From Adineta steineri (Eukaryota > Rotifera > Eurotatoria > Adinetida > Adinetidae): 64,000 bases of DNA. Each line of letters starts with the position of its first letter. Position 1 is the first letter of the stretch. This document shows, one piece after another, positions 47,201 to 62,200 of the stretch. Location: positions 320,221 to 384,220 of the forward strand of contig CAJNOI010000009.1 of assembly GCA_905250115.1 (NCBI GenBank). The letters are read 5' to 3'. The notes beneath the pieces were generated by a model, which had not been told where the DNA came from, did no database searches, and saw only the letters and a program-made list of their open reading frames with translations. Both the position numbers and the translations under genes were made by a program.

Positions 47201-50200
47201 TTTTCATTCATTGGTGACAAAATTTCATTAGAATTAGTGAGATTTATTGATGAAAAATTAGGTGGTGGAAGCAATTTTCGATCTATTTTTCCATTTGCAT
47301 TCAATGGTAACTTTTCAAGTATAATAAAAAACGATGGAATCATATGTAATGGTAAATGTGATTGACAATGTTCACGTAATACTTTTTCATCAATATCAGA
47401 ACTTTGAACATAAGCAACTAAATGATCATCATTCCATTTAATAACAACACAAGCTGAAATTAATGTTCGAAGTAAGCATTGTTCAATTTCACCAAGTTCA
47501 ATTCTTTGACCATGTAATTTCACCTGATGATCTTTTCTTCCTCGATAATGAAGAAGACCGTTCTCATCCATATGAACAAGATCACCTGTTTGATAAAATA
47601 GTTCACCATGTACTTCAACAAGAGCTTTTGCAGTTAAATCATCACGTCCGAGATATCCAGCAAAAACACCAACACCTCCAACGAATAATTCACCTTCTTG
47701 GGTATCGGTGACGGACTGTAAGAAATCATTTATGATTAAACATTTGTAATTTGGAAACGATGTACCGATCGGAACAGTATTCATATTAGACATTTCATTA
47801 ACTAAATGATATGTAGTTCCCAATGTGGCTTCCGCTGGGCCATATAAATTCCAAACCCGACAAGATCTCACTATATGATGCGTCAATACTTTCATTAATG
47901 AGAACAACATAGGTTCGCCTAAACGACTATGTCAATGTTAATCTAACTTCTTGAAAATAACTCACCAACACAGCAAATATTTCTTATTGATATCCATGAA
48001 TGAACCGTATTCTGCTCGATGAAGTTGCATAAGTGAGTGACAAATGAAGGAACAACTAGCAAATGCGTCACCTGCTTTTCATACAGATTATGATTGAGAT
48101 ATGCGAAATCTATATTACCATCAGGATGCAGCATAATTACTGTTGCGCCAGAAACCAAAGTAGCTAAAATCTCTTGTACATGTGCATCGAATGACGAAGT
48201 AGCAAGTTGCATGACAATGTCATTTTTATGCAGAGCACCGATGTGCATGAATGAATGTGTAAAATGTATAAAATTCCGATGTCTTACTCGAATCTATAGG
48301 GATAAAAGATCAGATTCAAGAAAACATTATGTAGCAAACTTTGAAACATACTGATTTTGGTATTCCAGTTGAGCCACTTGTGAAAACAATATAAGCAATA
48401 TTACTTGATGTGACTGTAATACTTGATAGTAGATCAATGGTAACATCACTGATTATATCATTATTAATCCATGTTGAATGAATGTCAACTGAAACAATTT
48501 TATTATTAACTTTGGATTTTGTTAAATGATGAACAAGAACAAGACGGCTTTGAGTTTGTTGTACAAGTGCTTGCAAACGATGTTCTGGGTCTCGAGGTGA
48601 CAATGGACAATAAACACTACCACTCATTTCAATCGCCATTATACCTATCACCTACAGAATATGAAAATTTCAATCAGATTAAATATCTATCTCAAAGAAT
48701 AACTCACCATCCACAAACTTCTTTCAACACACTGACACACGACCTCACCTGGAAACACATGATATTCATTCAGAAGAGTTAAAGATAAGACTTGAACATA
48801 ATATAGAAGTTCAGCATATGTCAATGATTGTTCATCCAGTTCAACAGCTAGTTTTTGTGGGTGCCTCACAACTTGATATACAAATTCATGATGAATACAA
48901 GTGACAGAAGATGAAAATGATACTTGTGTGTTATTCATTGATTGCATGAGTAATCTTTCATTTGGTAATGTTAATGATATTTCATAGACTGATTTATTCA
49001 TTTGATTATCAACAGCTGTAAATAATTGATTCAAGATTGAATGAAATCGTTGAGATATTTTATCAATTGTTTCCACATTGAATAAATCAAGTGATGCATT
49101 GATTGTACATGACAGTTGATTGATATTGCGATCATGTTGGATCAGAAGTGAGAAATCATCAATGTTGATTATGAAAGGTATGGAACAAAGTTGACTATCG
49201 CCGATCATTATTAGTTTATTGTCACTGTTTGTCATAGATGATAGAAATTGAAATGATATATCAAGAAATGCTGGTTTTGAAACATTTGAATGTTGACTAA
49301 GAATACGTTGAAGAGGAAAATATGAATATTTCATACTATTAGTTGTTATCTCTCGAACATTTTCAATAAATTGGCTCAAAGACCAAGCAGGATTTAGTTG
49401 ACATCTCAGTGGAATGATATTCTCAAACAGTCCAATCATATATTTTAGTTCATCTCTATAACGATTGTCGATACTCATTGAAGTACACAAGTCTTTTTCA
49501 CCATTTGTTAATTTGAATAAGAAGATAAAGTAAGTAGCAAGTGCTAGATGTTCATGTTTGATATTGTTTGATAATGTATATAGAAGAAAATGATGTGAAA
49601 GATCTAGTCCAAAATCAAAAGAGACAGATGTTGTATGATGAGTTCGGTGTTCATTCATAAGACGATATCGATCATATGGTAATGATAAGGATTGATCGAG
49701 ATGACAATTATGTAAAGCATTAAGCCAAAACATACTTGAACCAGTCATGGACATTTCTTGTTCAATAGCAGCATCTAGAAAGGAAAAAGGAAGGAGAATG
49801 TGTTAGTAAAAAGAAAATTACAAAGATGTGTTAATATTTACAATCAAGATAACGTAGAGTAGTGTTAACATCATATAATAGTTCGCCTGTTGTATATGCT
49901 TGATTGAGATCATGAAGAAACACTTGCATTGATGAAAGGTCAAATAAAGAATGATGAAAGTTGAAGATAAGTGTATCTTTGTTGGAAACAAGATAATTTG
50001 AAGAGATTTGTTTGTAATAAACAATATGACATCGAAAGACAAGACCTTGAGTAAGATCAAAAAGATGAAGGTTATATTTCTCATCATGTAAAATGTCATT
50101 AAGTTGCTCCTGTGTTTCATAAGTGCTTTCAATCAATGTGAGAAGTTGTCTACTGTCGTCGTTCATATCAATGATTCGTTGCATGACTAGGTTCTTTTCT

Positions 50201-53200
50201 GTATCGAAGAGAAGCGATGTATGAAGTGATTGATGTTTTAAGACAGTTAGCTGAAGAGCATGACGAAGATGTTGTATTGACAAAGTATGATGATTGTGTA
50301 GATGATAAACAAAAGACATGTTGTTGATTGGTATTTGCGATATGTGAGGAGTGAAATGAATAGATTCATTATCCCATAGTCGAATTTGTGCAAATGATGC
50401 TGGTGCTATATACAAGAGCAAGTAATCAAATATGATTAATGATATTCCTTGTGAAATCTATTTTGTGTGAGTTTTAATCATTATCGAATAACTCAACGAA
50501 CGGGTGCGGGTAGATAAGAATGTAGATGGGTAGGTGTAGGTATGGTATGTATATGAATAAAGGATACACATCCACATCCATTCATAGTCACAGACCCACC
50601 CTATGGTTGAGCGCTGGTTCTCAGATGATTTGAACGATATAGGAACATATCTGCAGTGACATTTTGGCATAATGTATTGATTGTCAATAGAAATGTTCAC
50701 TATGACAAATGCCATATCTAGATAAACATACCTTCGTTTATAATATGTGATTGTCGACAAAAGATAGCATCTTCCATTTCTTGAGTTTCTTCTGGCAGAA
50801 TAAGATTGAATTTCGATACAGATGTTAAACCTGTATCAATTCGATTCATAGTTTCATTCGATGAAAACAGTTGTTGAAAACAGTATTCTAATCTTCGACC
50901 TATATTTGTAACTGTAATCTCATCAAACAGATCATGTGAACAAGTTAAACGAAATGATAATCTATTATTTTCCAACATTGGATTATAGACAAACATTAAC
51001 ATAAAATCAAACATAGCCACCCCAAATGATTGTTCTAGTGACACGTATTTAAAACTTGCTCCATCCCAAGATAATTCATCACTCTGTGACGATATAGTAA
51101 TAAAGTCAAACATCGTCTCGAGAAATGAAATATTTGATTGATTAGTATGTAAATTAGCAAGAATATGTTGAAGTGGATAATGTGAATGTTCAAGAAGTGA
51201 TATACATTTTTCTTGCACATATTTAACAAGATCATCAAATGACCATTGAGGATCAAGTTGAAGACGATATGGTAATGTTGAAACAAACATTCCTATAATA
51301 TTCTGTAGTTCAGTTTTGTGTCGATTAGCATTAAGACAAGAAATACACAAATCATTGTCACCATGTGTTAACTTGAAAAGAAAAGCATATAATATAGTTA
51401 GACCTAACTGAAATGGTGTCACATGATGTATAGAAACATAATCAAGAAATGATTGTGAAATCTCGTTATCAAAAGAGATTCCAGTGATACAAGGAGTACT
51501 CGATCGATGATCACTAGATAAACGATGTCGATCAACTGGTAATGGTAATCGATATTCTAAATTGTATCCTGCTAGTTGTAAATACCAAAATTCATGAGAT
51601 GTTGTCATATCAATTAGATGTTCATGTACACTATAATCAATATATTGCAATGATTCATCATCTTCTATCGATGTTGCATTAGTATTATAAGTTAAACATA
51701 GATCATTAGAAAAGATTGAACGACTTGCTCGATCAAATGCTGCATGATGAAAAGCAATGAGAAGAACATCAGACTTAGTTATAAACTCATTGTTATTATT
51801 TTCATTTTCATTTGATGATATTTGATGTTTCAGAATTTCAGCATGAAATACGCGACCAGTTGATAAATCGAAGAGATGAGGATTAATAGTTGTTTGATAC
51901 ATAATATCTCGAAGTTCATTTTCATTTTGAAATGTTTGATTCATACTTATTGTAAATGTTTTGTATATATCTGTGATGCATTGTTTCAAAATACCAGTAT
52001 CATTATTAAGCATAAGAGATGTTCGTAATATTTTATGTTTATTCAAAACATATCGAAATGCTTGTAATAAACGATTGAATGATAATGATCCTTGAACAAT
52101 TTGTAAGATGATCAGTTCATTATAGATAGCAGTATCACTCGAAAAACGAACTTGTTCATCAAGAAAGATACGTTCTTGAGCAAATGACGCAATACCTGTG
52201 AGTTAAATAATAGGAGTTATTTTAATAATTTCCTAGTGAATATTTCTACCTTCATTTATATGTAGTGTGTGCCATTGAGTTACCTTGATATTACTCATTG
52301 TAACTGTTTGAAGTAATTGTGAATGTTGAAATATCGTTGGTTGTTGAAGAAATGGAGCAATGGAAAGTGAATGAGCATCAAAGCTAAATACTGATTGATA
52401 ATGGTGATAAAGTTCAATAAACAACAGTGAATGACCACCAACACTAAAGAAACTGGTAGTTCTAGAAATGTTATTTTGATTAGAATGAAGAACTTGACAC
52501 CAGATAATGTGTATCTGCTCTTCGAACTGATTAAGAGGAGTATCACATTTATTGGACGATAACAAAGTCGATAAAGAAAAGTCGGGTGAAGGAAGTTGTT
52601 TTCTGTCTACTTTTCCATTTTGATTCAAAGGTAGTTTGTCAAGTATAATAAATACTGATGGAATCATATGTGGTGGAAGATGAGATTGACAATGTTCACG
52701 CAATTCTTGCTCATTAATATCAGAACTTTGAACATATGCAACTAAATGATCATCATTCCATTTCACAACAACACAATTAGAAATAGATGTAGTGTTAAGT
52801 AAACATCGTTCGATTTCACCAAGTTCAATTCTTTGTCCATGTAGTTTGATTTGATGATCTTTTCTTCCTTGATAATAAAGAAGACCATTGTTATCCATTT
52901 TAACAAGATCACCAGTTCGATAAAATATTTCACCATCTATTTCAACAAGAGCTTTTGCAGTTAAATCATCACGTCCAAGATAACCAGCAAAGACACCTAC
53001 TCCACCTATAAACAATTCTCCTTCTTGAACTGTGGCAGATGATTGGAAGTATTGATTTATAATAATGCATCGGTAATTATAAAATGGTCTACCAATTGGA
53101 ATATTCGGTATATCATTTATAAAATTCAAACAATGAACTGTACAATCTATGGTTGCTTCTGCTGGACCGTACAAATTCCACACAATACAGTTTGTTACAC

Positions 53201-56200
53201 CGATTTTCACAATCAAGCCAATCAAATGAATGGAAAAAGCCTCACCTACAACACAAAAAATAAATGCAATAAACGAATGTAGTTGCTTTAAAAATCACTC
53301 ACCACCGCTACAAAGTGATCGAAGATATTTCACAGCATTCATGTTCTTGTTCTGTTGAATAAAAGTGAAAAAAATGTGTAGTAAACTTGGTACTGCTTTT
53401 AGATATGTGATTTGTTTATTCTCTAAGACTTCAGATAAATAATTGAAATCAAAAGTTCCACCTGGATGAAGCATAATCAGTGTGCCTCCAATCGACAGTG
53501 TACCAAGTATTTCTTGAACATGAATATCAAATGAGCATCGTGCTATTTGTACTACTGTATCATCTTTATTAAGTAAGTTAATGTAAACGAAAGAATGAAT
53601 ACAGTTAATAAAGTTCTTATGTCGAACTTGAACCTATGAAAGAGCATAGACATTACTCAAAAATAGAAAAATGAAGTGAAAACGAACCGCTTTGGGTGTT
53701 CCAGTTGAACCACTAGTGAAAATAATGTACGCTATCTCTTCACTTTTCATTATCACACTTGAAAGGTAATTATAATCTATGTCAGTATTCATATTATTCA
53801 TATTTAATATTGAATCAATATCAGGTGAAACAATATTATGATCAAATTTTGTTCTTGTCAAATAATGAACAAGTACAAGACGACTTTGTGTCTGTTGTAT
53901 GAGTGCATGCAAACGATGTTGTGGATCTCGAGATGATAATGGACAATAAACACCACCAGCCATTTCAATCGCCATAATGCCAATCACCTAATCAAAAATC
54001 AATCTCAAACTCTTATCAATAGTTATTTCTTTTAATCAACTTACCATTGATAAACTTCGCTCAACACATTGACAAACTATTTCACCTGGAGAAACATGAT
54101 ATTCATTAAGAAGAGTTAAACATAAGACTTGAACGTAATATAGAAGTTCACTATATGTCAATGATTGTTCATCTAGTTCAACAGCTAGTTTTTGTGGATG
54201 CTTCATTACTTGATATACAAATGCATGATGAATACAAGTGAAAGGAGATGAAAATGATATTTGTGTACTATTCAATGATTGCATTAGATACTGTTCATCT
54301 GATAACATTATTGATAATTCATGAATAGGTTTGTTTGTTGTACTGTTGAAAGATGTGAATTGTTGATGTAACATTGTCTGAAATCTTTGTCCAATTGTAC
54401 CAATTGTTTCAGCATTAAATAAATCAAGCGATGCATTAATGGTACATGAAATTTCGTTTAGATTCAGATCATGCTGAAAACTAACAATGAAATCAAATTT
54501 ACTCTTTGTTTCATCTTCACTAATCTTAATCGAATAAGGTAGTAAAGATAATCGACTATCACCAATCACCATTTCATTCTCCTCATCTTTTGTCATAGAT
54601 GATAGAAATTCGAATGATGTATCAAGAAATACAGGATTTGATATATTAGGATGTTGATTGAGAATACGTTGAAGAGGAAAATATGAATATTTCATACAAT
54701 TTATCATATTATCTTGAACGTGCTTAGAGACTTTGTGAAATGATAAATGAGGATCTAGTTGACATCGCAATGGTATTGCATTCACAAACATCCCAATGAT
54801 ATAGTTAAGTTCATCTCTATATCGACCATGTGTATTTATTCCAATGCATAAATCTGTATCTCCATTCGTTAATTTGAATAAAAAAATATAATAAGTGGCT
54901 AGTACAAGTTGCTCCAGTGATATGCTATTTGATGATGCATAGTGAAGAAAGTCATGCGAGAGATCTTGACCAAAATCAAATGAAATAGATGTTCCACGGC
55001 CAGTTCGATGTTCATTTGAGACACGATATCGATCATAGGGTAATGATAAAGGTTGATCGAGTTTACAATCATGAAGAACATCAAGCCAAAACATACTTGC
55101 GCCAGTCATTGACATTTGTTGTTCAATAACAGTATCTATATAATAGAATAAAAGAATGAGTTACTCAAGAGGAAAGTATAATAAATCTTTATATTTACAA
55201 TCCAGATAACGAAGATTAGCGGTGTCATCATATAATAATTGATCTGTTGTATATGCTTGGTTGAGATCATCAAGAAAGATATCCATAGATGAAAAGTCAA
55301 ACAGAGCATGATGAAAGTTAAAGATAAGTAGATCTTTGTGAGAAAGTAGATGATCTGAAGAGATTTGTTTGTAGTAAACAATATGACATCGAAAGACCAG
55401 ACCTTGGTCAAGATCAAAAAGATGGGGATTACGTTTCTCTTCGTGTAAAATCTCATTCAGTTGTTCATTTGTTTCATAAGTCGTTTCGATGATTGAAAAC
55501 ATATTATTATTCTTATCTTCATGAGTGATAACTCGTTGCATAAGTAGATTCTTTTGGATGTCAAAATGAAGTGATGCATGAAGTGAGGGATGTTTGTTAA
55601 CAGTAAGGTACAGAGCATGACGAAGTTGTTTAATCGATAAAGTATGACCTGGTTGTAGACGATAAACAAAGGGCATATTATAGATTGCTATTTGTGGCTT
55701 GTCTGGATCGAATCGAATTTTTTCGTCAAGCCAAATACGAGCTTGTGCAAATGATGCTGGTGCTAGAATAATGAGAGTATAGTTAATTATAATGTAAAAG
55801 CTGGATGGTGAAACCATCTTTCATATCAATATTCTGACTATTTCTATCGAATCGCTTTTCCAACTGAATAGATCCCAGTTGTACGGGCGTCGGCTCACTA
55901 TTTTGTGTTAGTAGTAATAAAAATAGTTTAATACCTCAGGATGAAAAGCCCAACATCGTATGACATCGTATGACATCGTATCTTCCTTCAAAAATCGAGG
56001 AATATTATTAGTCTTGATAAAATCTGATAAAACGATTCTGATATGGAACTTTTTTATGCGCATCCATAGTACTATGTAATAGTTCTATGTTTATGTAAAA
56101 AAACACGATTGTTTGGTACTCTCACTAAATTTGCATTAACATAATGCAAGTATTGACGGTGTTTAAAAAAAAGTAAGATTGTGAACCGTTACGAATTCAT

Positions 56201-59200
56201 CTTTCAGAAAATCGCTTTAACTTCTACATAAAAAATTATTTTGAAATAAGTTTATGCGATTCTAGTTTTTCGACATATGTCACTAGATCACTAAAAGTAT
56301 TAGTTACTAATCTGGAACTAAAATCTCTGCAGCTGTATTAGAAACTAATCTGAATGAAATACTCATATGAAATAAGGTGTATAACCACTAGCAATATGCA
56401 TAATAAAAGCTTCAACTATAATACGCAAATGCAGCATCCTTTATGATATCATACAATGATTCTGTAGACATTTGAATAATTTCTAAGAGTTATATGCTGT
56501 CAATGTTTGACAATTTTTACAATCTACACACGCACACCTAGTCAGTGAAAATAGTAAAAATATTTTTGTACTATCTTTATATATAACGTCCGAGGAAAAC
56601 AAAAGCAAACAGAAATGTTTGATGGTAGAGAACTATGTGATATAGGTGTTTATAACTATACAACCCCACCGTGGCCCAGAATGGCGTCTTCCCGGTGGTT
56701 CTAAATTCGATTGCATGAATTTTTATTTTTTCACTTCGATTTCAGTTTCGACACCCAAAAACTTTGACAACTTATTACTAATAACTAGTGACCTGTCACA
56801 TACTTAGTACTTAATTTACTTAGAGATCAAAAAGAACTAGTCCCGTCAATGATAAACTCTGGATTTTACCGACTCTATTCAATAGCTTGAGTAGCTTAAG
56901 TGTGATTTGTTTTCCGGCATGAAATTTATGAGCGCATCGTAGTTCTGAGAGAGTTCCGGTTTATACATAAACAGACTTATGAAAGATTCTACTATCATAG
57001 TTCTTCTGTTTCTAAAAAATGAACTATACAACTTTCGAGCAACAGCAAGTGTTAATTTTTAATGAATAATACAAAAATACAAGACTACTCACATATTCAA
57101 AGCAGATATTAATCAGCGATCTCTTCTTAAAAGTTACAAAACTAGAGTACCTAAAAAAGACAACCTGAGTCATTGACGATCCTAACTCATCTGAATCCCT
57201 ATTTTCTTACTGTTTATTCCGTTAGGATTCATTCAAAACCTGAAAACACGATTTCTATACATTGCACTGTACTTTAATGCATATTTCTCGTTAGTGCTTA
57301 AACTAACTATTACTATTATAAAACAATAGAACAAACAGAATACAATCATACCTTCATTCACAATATTCTCAAATCGATGAAACACAACTAATTCCATTTC
57401 TTTAGCTTCATCAGGAAGAATAAGACATACTTTGCTAATCGATGAACTCATATCGATCGTAGGAGTATTGCTTGATTGTGTTTGAAACAATTGCTGAAAC
57501 ATGTATTGAAATCTTTGAGCGATTTTTGAAATACTTGATTTTTCAAACAAATCATGTGAACAAACAAAACGACATGATAATCTCTTGTTATCTGATGATG
57601 GATTGTATTCAAATGTTAATGAAAAGTCAAATTTAGACATTTCAAGTGATTGTTCTAATGATATTTGTTCTAAATTTGCATCATTGAAACATAAATGTTC
57701 GACATCTTTTGACACACTGATAAAGTCAAATATTGTCTCAAGAAATGATACTTTCGATTGACTTGATCGATTATCACCAAGAATATGCTGTAACGGATAA
57801 TGAGAATGTTCAAGAATTGATAAACATTTTTCTTGCACATATTCAACTACTTCATCAAATGACCAACAAGGATTAAGTTCAATGTGATATGGTAATGTTG
57901 ATACAAACATTCCAATCATATTCACTAATTCACTTCGATATCGATTAGCATTGATAGAACCAATACATAGATCAGTCTTACCATGAGATAATTTGAATAA
58001 GAAAACATAAAATATAGATAGTCCAAGTTGAAAGAGTGTGAGATGATGCGATGATGCATAGTTTAGAAATGATGTGCATAATTCATTATCAAAAGTTATT
58101 CCAGCCGTGGATGCTAAACCTGAACGTTGGTGACTAATTGATGAACGTTGTCGATCAACTGGTAATGCTAATGAAGATTCGATATTATATTCTTCAAGTT
58201 GAGAATGCCAGAACTCACGAGATAATGACATATCCATGATATGTTCATGAACAGAATAATCGATGTAATTCAATGTATTTTCATCCATAGATAATGAGTC
58301 ATCAGATTGATAAGCAAGAGAAAGATCATGAAGAAATATTGATGTTGATACCCCATCAAACATTGCATGATGAATGGTAAATAATATCAGATCATCTTTA
58401 GTTAAAAGATCATTATTGTGAATAAATGGATGATTAGACTGATATTGACGAAGAATATGACAATTAATAACATGTCCTTTTGATAAATCAAATAAGTCAG
58501 TTTGATTTAATGTTTTTTTAATAGTTTCGTTCTTTCCATAATCTTCCTCAGACATATTTACTACTGAGAATCTATATCTTTCCGTATCATTGATTGAGAT
58601 ACTCATAGGTTGGCAATCTTGCAGAATAACACCATTGATATCAAGATAAAGTGCTGTTCGAAGAATATTATGTTTTGCAATAACGCTTTCAAATGCATGA
58701 TGTAATCGAGTAATTGATACATGATCATTCATAGAGGATATTCGATAAAGTAATGGAATAACATACATATTATTCATAGTTGTTTTGTTGGATGAGAAAC
58801 GAATTTGTTCATCTAAATAGATTCTTTCTTGTGCAAATGATGCCCTAGCTAGGATGAGAAAAAAAGATGAACATATAGTTGATAATAATATCGAGTACAA
58901 ATTATGTTGTTTACCTTGAATAAGTCGTAATGAAGACCAAGGAGAGTTATCCAGAGTCTGGATGGTATTAATAGATTGTTGAATGAGCTGAGCATGATGA
59001 ATAATTGTTGGATGTTGAAATAGATTTGAAATAGAAAGAGTATTTGTTTCTAAATGAAATTCGATCTTATATCGATGAAACAATTGCATGATAAGTAATG
59101 AATGACCACCAATAGTGAAGATATTTGTATCAGTTGAGATTTGATTTTGTTTAAATATCTCACACCAAATGTGTTGAATACTAACTTCAATATCATTTAT

Positions 59201-62200
59201 TGGTAACAATAATTCTATATTGTTTATGAGATTTGTAGACGAGAAGTGAGGTGAAGGAAGAAGTTTTCGATCAATTTTTCCATTTACATTCAAGGGTAAT
59301 TTGTCAAGTATGATGAATATTGAAGGAATCATATGTAGTGGAAGATAAGATTGACAATGTTGACGCAGTTGTTCTTCATCAATATCAGAACTTTGAGCAT
59401 ATGCAACTAAATAATCATCATTCCATTTCACGACAACACAAGCAGAGATAGATGTGATGTTAAGTAAACATCGTTCGATCTCACCAAGTTCAATTCGTTG
59501 TCCATGTAGTTTGACTTGATGATCTTTTCTTCCTTGATAATGAAGAAGACCATTGTTATCCATTTTAACAAGATCACCAGTTCGATAAAATATTTCACCA
59601 TCTATTTCAACAAGAGCTTTTGCAGTTAAATCATCACGTCCAAGATAACCAGCAAAGACACCTACACCACCTATAAACAATTCTCCTTCTTGACCGCTAA
59701 CAGATGATTGTAAATATTGATTGATAATTATACATCGATAGTTGAGTAGTGGACGTCCCATTGGGATGTTAATCATATTTATATTCCTACCTATGACATA
59801 AATTGTGGAGTCGACAGTTGTTTCTGAAGGTCCATAGCCGTTCCATACAAAACTATCTTGTGGCAGATATGCATATAACTTGTCAATAAGCTGAACTGTG
59901 CTCGCTTCTCCTAGAAAGTTTCAAGAGTAAGTACTTAATAAATAAAATGCGAGACGTACCACCAACAGCAACAGTGCGCAAACTGTTCAAACTTGGAAAG
60001 CTGTGGCTTTGTAAAAATTCCAACAATATATCAGCATATGATGGTACGCACGAGAAGTATGATACTTGTTTTCCATTTAACGTCTTCGTTATATAGTCTA
60101 AATCCATATTTCGTTGAGGACCAAGCATTATAATTGTTGAACTAGTTATTAAAGGTCCAATGATTTCTTGAACATGCACATCATATGAACAGCTTGCCAT
60201 TTGTATCAAGGTCCCTTTATTTGTAAATAAATTCAATCGAACAAGAGAATCAATGCAAGCCAAAAAGTTTCGATGCCGAATTTGGACCTACAAAGCAAAA
60301 CTCATATAAAACTATTATTTAGACAAGAGTTCACCCTACTCCTTTCGATGTTCCTGTTGAACCACTAGTAAAAACAATATATGCAATATTATCTGCCGTT
60401 ACTGTAATATTCGAAAGGCGATCCATAACTACAGGACTATTAATGTGGTCGACATTCCATACTAAATCTACGTTGCATAAAACGATTTTACTAGAAAACT
60501 TTAACGTTGTAGGATGGTGAACAAGAATAAGACGACTTTGAGTTTGTTGTGTGAGTGCATGCAAACGATGTTGTGGATCTCGAGATGATAATGGACAATA
60601 AACACCACCAGCCATTCCAACCGCCATTATACCAATCACCTAGTTCAAACGAATTTTTTATTACCTTAAACAACTATTACTTCAATGAGCTTACCATTGA
60701 TAAACTTCGCTCAACACATTGACACACGATCTCACCTGGAATAACATGATATTCATTTAGCAGAGCTAAAGATAATATTTGTACATAGTATAAGAGTTCA
60801 CAATATGTCAATAATTGTTCATCAAGTTCAACTGCTACTTTTTGTGGATGTTTCATTACTTGATATACAAACTCATGATGAATACAAGTGACAGGAGATG
60901 GAAATGATACTTGTGTATTATTCATTGATTGCATTAGATATCGTTCATTTGATAATATTAATGATAATTCAAAGATAGGTTTGTTTAAATGACTCTCGAT
61001 AGTAGATACAAATAATTGATTTGAGATGAAATGAAATCGTTGTGAAATCTTCTCCACTGTGTCTCGATTGAATAAGTCAAGTGATGCATTGATTGTGCAT
61101 GATAGTTGATTCATGTTTATATCATGATAAATAGAAAGAGAGAAATCGGATGTACTTAATATCTCATCTTCATTAACATTGAATGAGAAAGATCCTGGAA
61201 CAAGTTCAGCATCACCAATCATAATTACATTATTGTCATTGTTGCTCTTGTATGATATAAATTCCAGAGATGTATCCAAAAATGGATGTTTGGAAATATG
61301 TGGATGCAGGTTGAGAATTCGTTGTAGTGGAAAATATGAATATTTCATACTATTTGTTGTTATCTCTCGAACATGTTCAAATAATTGATGAAAACACCAA
61401 TGTGGATCTAATTGACATCGTAATGGAATGACATTCTCAAATAATCCAATGATTGATTTGAGTTCATCTCTATATCGATTATTATTGATGTTCATAGCAA
61501 GACATAGATCTGTCTGTTCATTAGTTAGTTTAAATAGAAAGATGAAATAAATGGCAAATGTGAGATGTTCAAGTGATATGTTATTTGATGATGCATGTGT
61601 AAGAAAATCATGTGAGAGATCTTTACCAAAATCAAAAGAAATAGTTGTTCCACAATCAGTTCGATGTTCATTTGCAAGACGATATCGATCAAATGGTAAT
61701 GCCAAAGGTTGATCAAGTTTACAATCATGAAGAGCATCAAGCCAAAACATACTTGCATCGATCATTGACATTTGTTGTTCAATAGCAGCATCTATCATAT
61801 AATTAAAGAAAATAATATATTAGAAACAGCAACGATACAAGTAGTATTTATATTTACAATCGAGATAACGAAGATTAGTGTTATCATCATATAATAATTG
61901 GCCTGTTGTATATGCTTGATTGAGATCATAGAGAAAGATTTCCATTGATGGAAAATCAAACAAAGCATGATTAAAGTTGAAAATAATTAGATCCTTGTCA
62001 GAAAGAACTTTATCCGAAGAGATTTGTTTGTAGTAAACAAGATGACATCGAAAGACAAGACCTTGAGCAACATCAAATAGTTGAGGATTATATTTTTCTT
62101 CATGTATGATATGATTGAGTTGTTCTTGTGTTTCATAAGTTGTTTCGATGAATGCATACAATCTATTATTATCATCATGGAAGTCAACAATTTGTTGCAT

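Noticed and set aside
50495-50600. G-rich runs resembling degenerate telomeric repeats
   Set aside because: The runs do not follow the bdelloid TGTGGG unit in register and are short.
56672-56708. tRNA-like A-box (TGGCCCAGAATGG) and B-box-like (GGTTCTAAATTC) words in an NRPS intron
   Set aside because: The boxes are only about 25 bases apart, too close for a tRNA gene, and no cloverleaf can be drawn; a SINE head could not be supported either.
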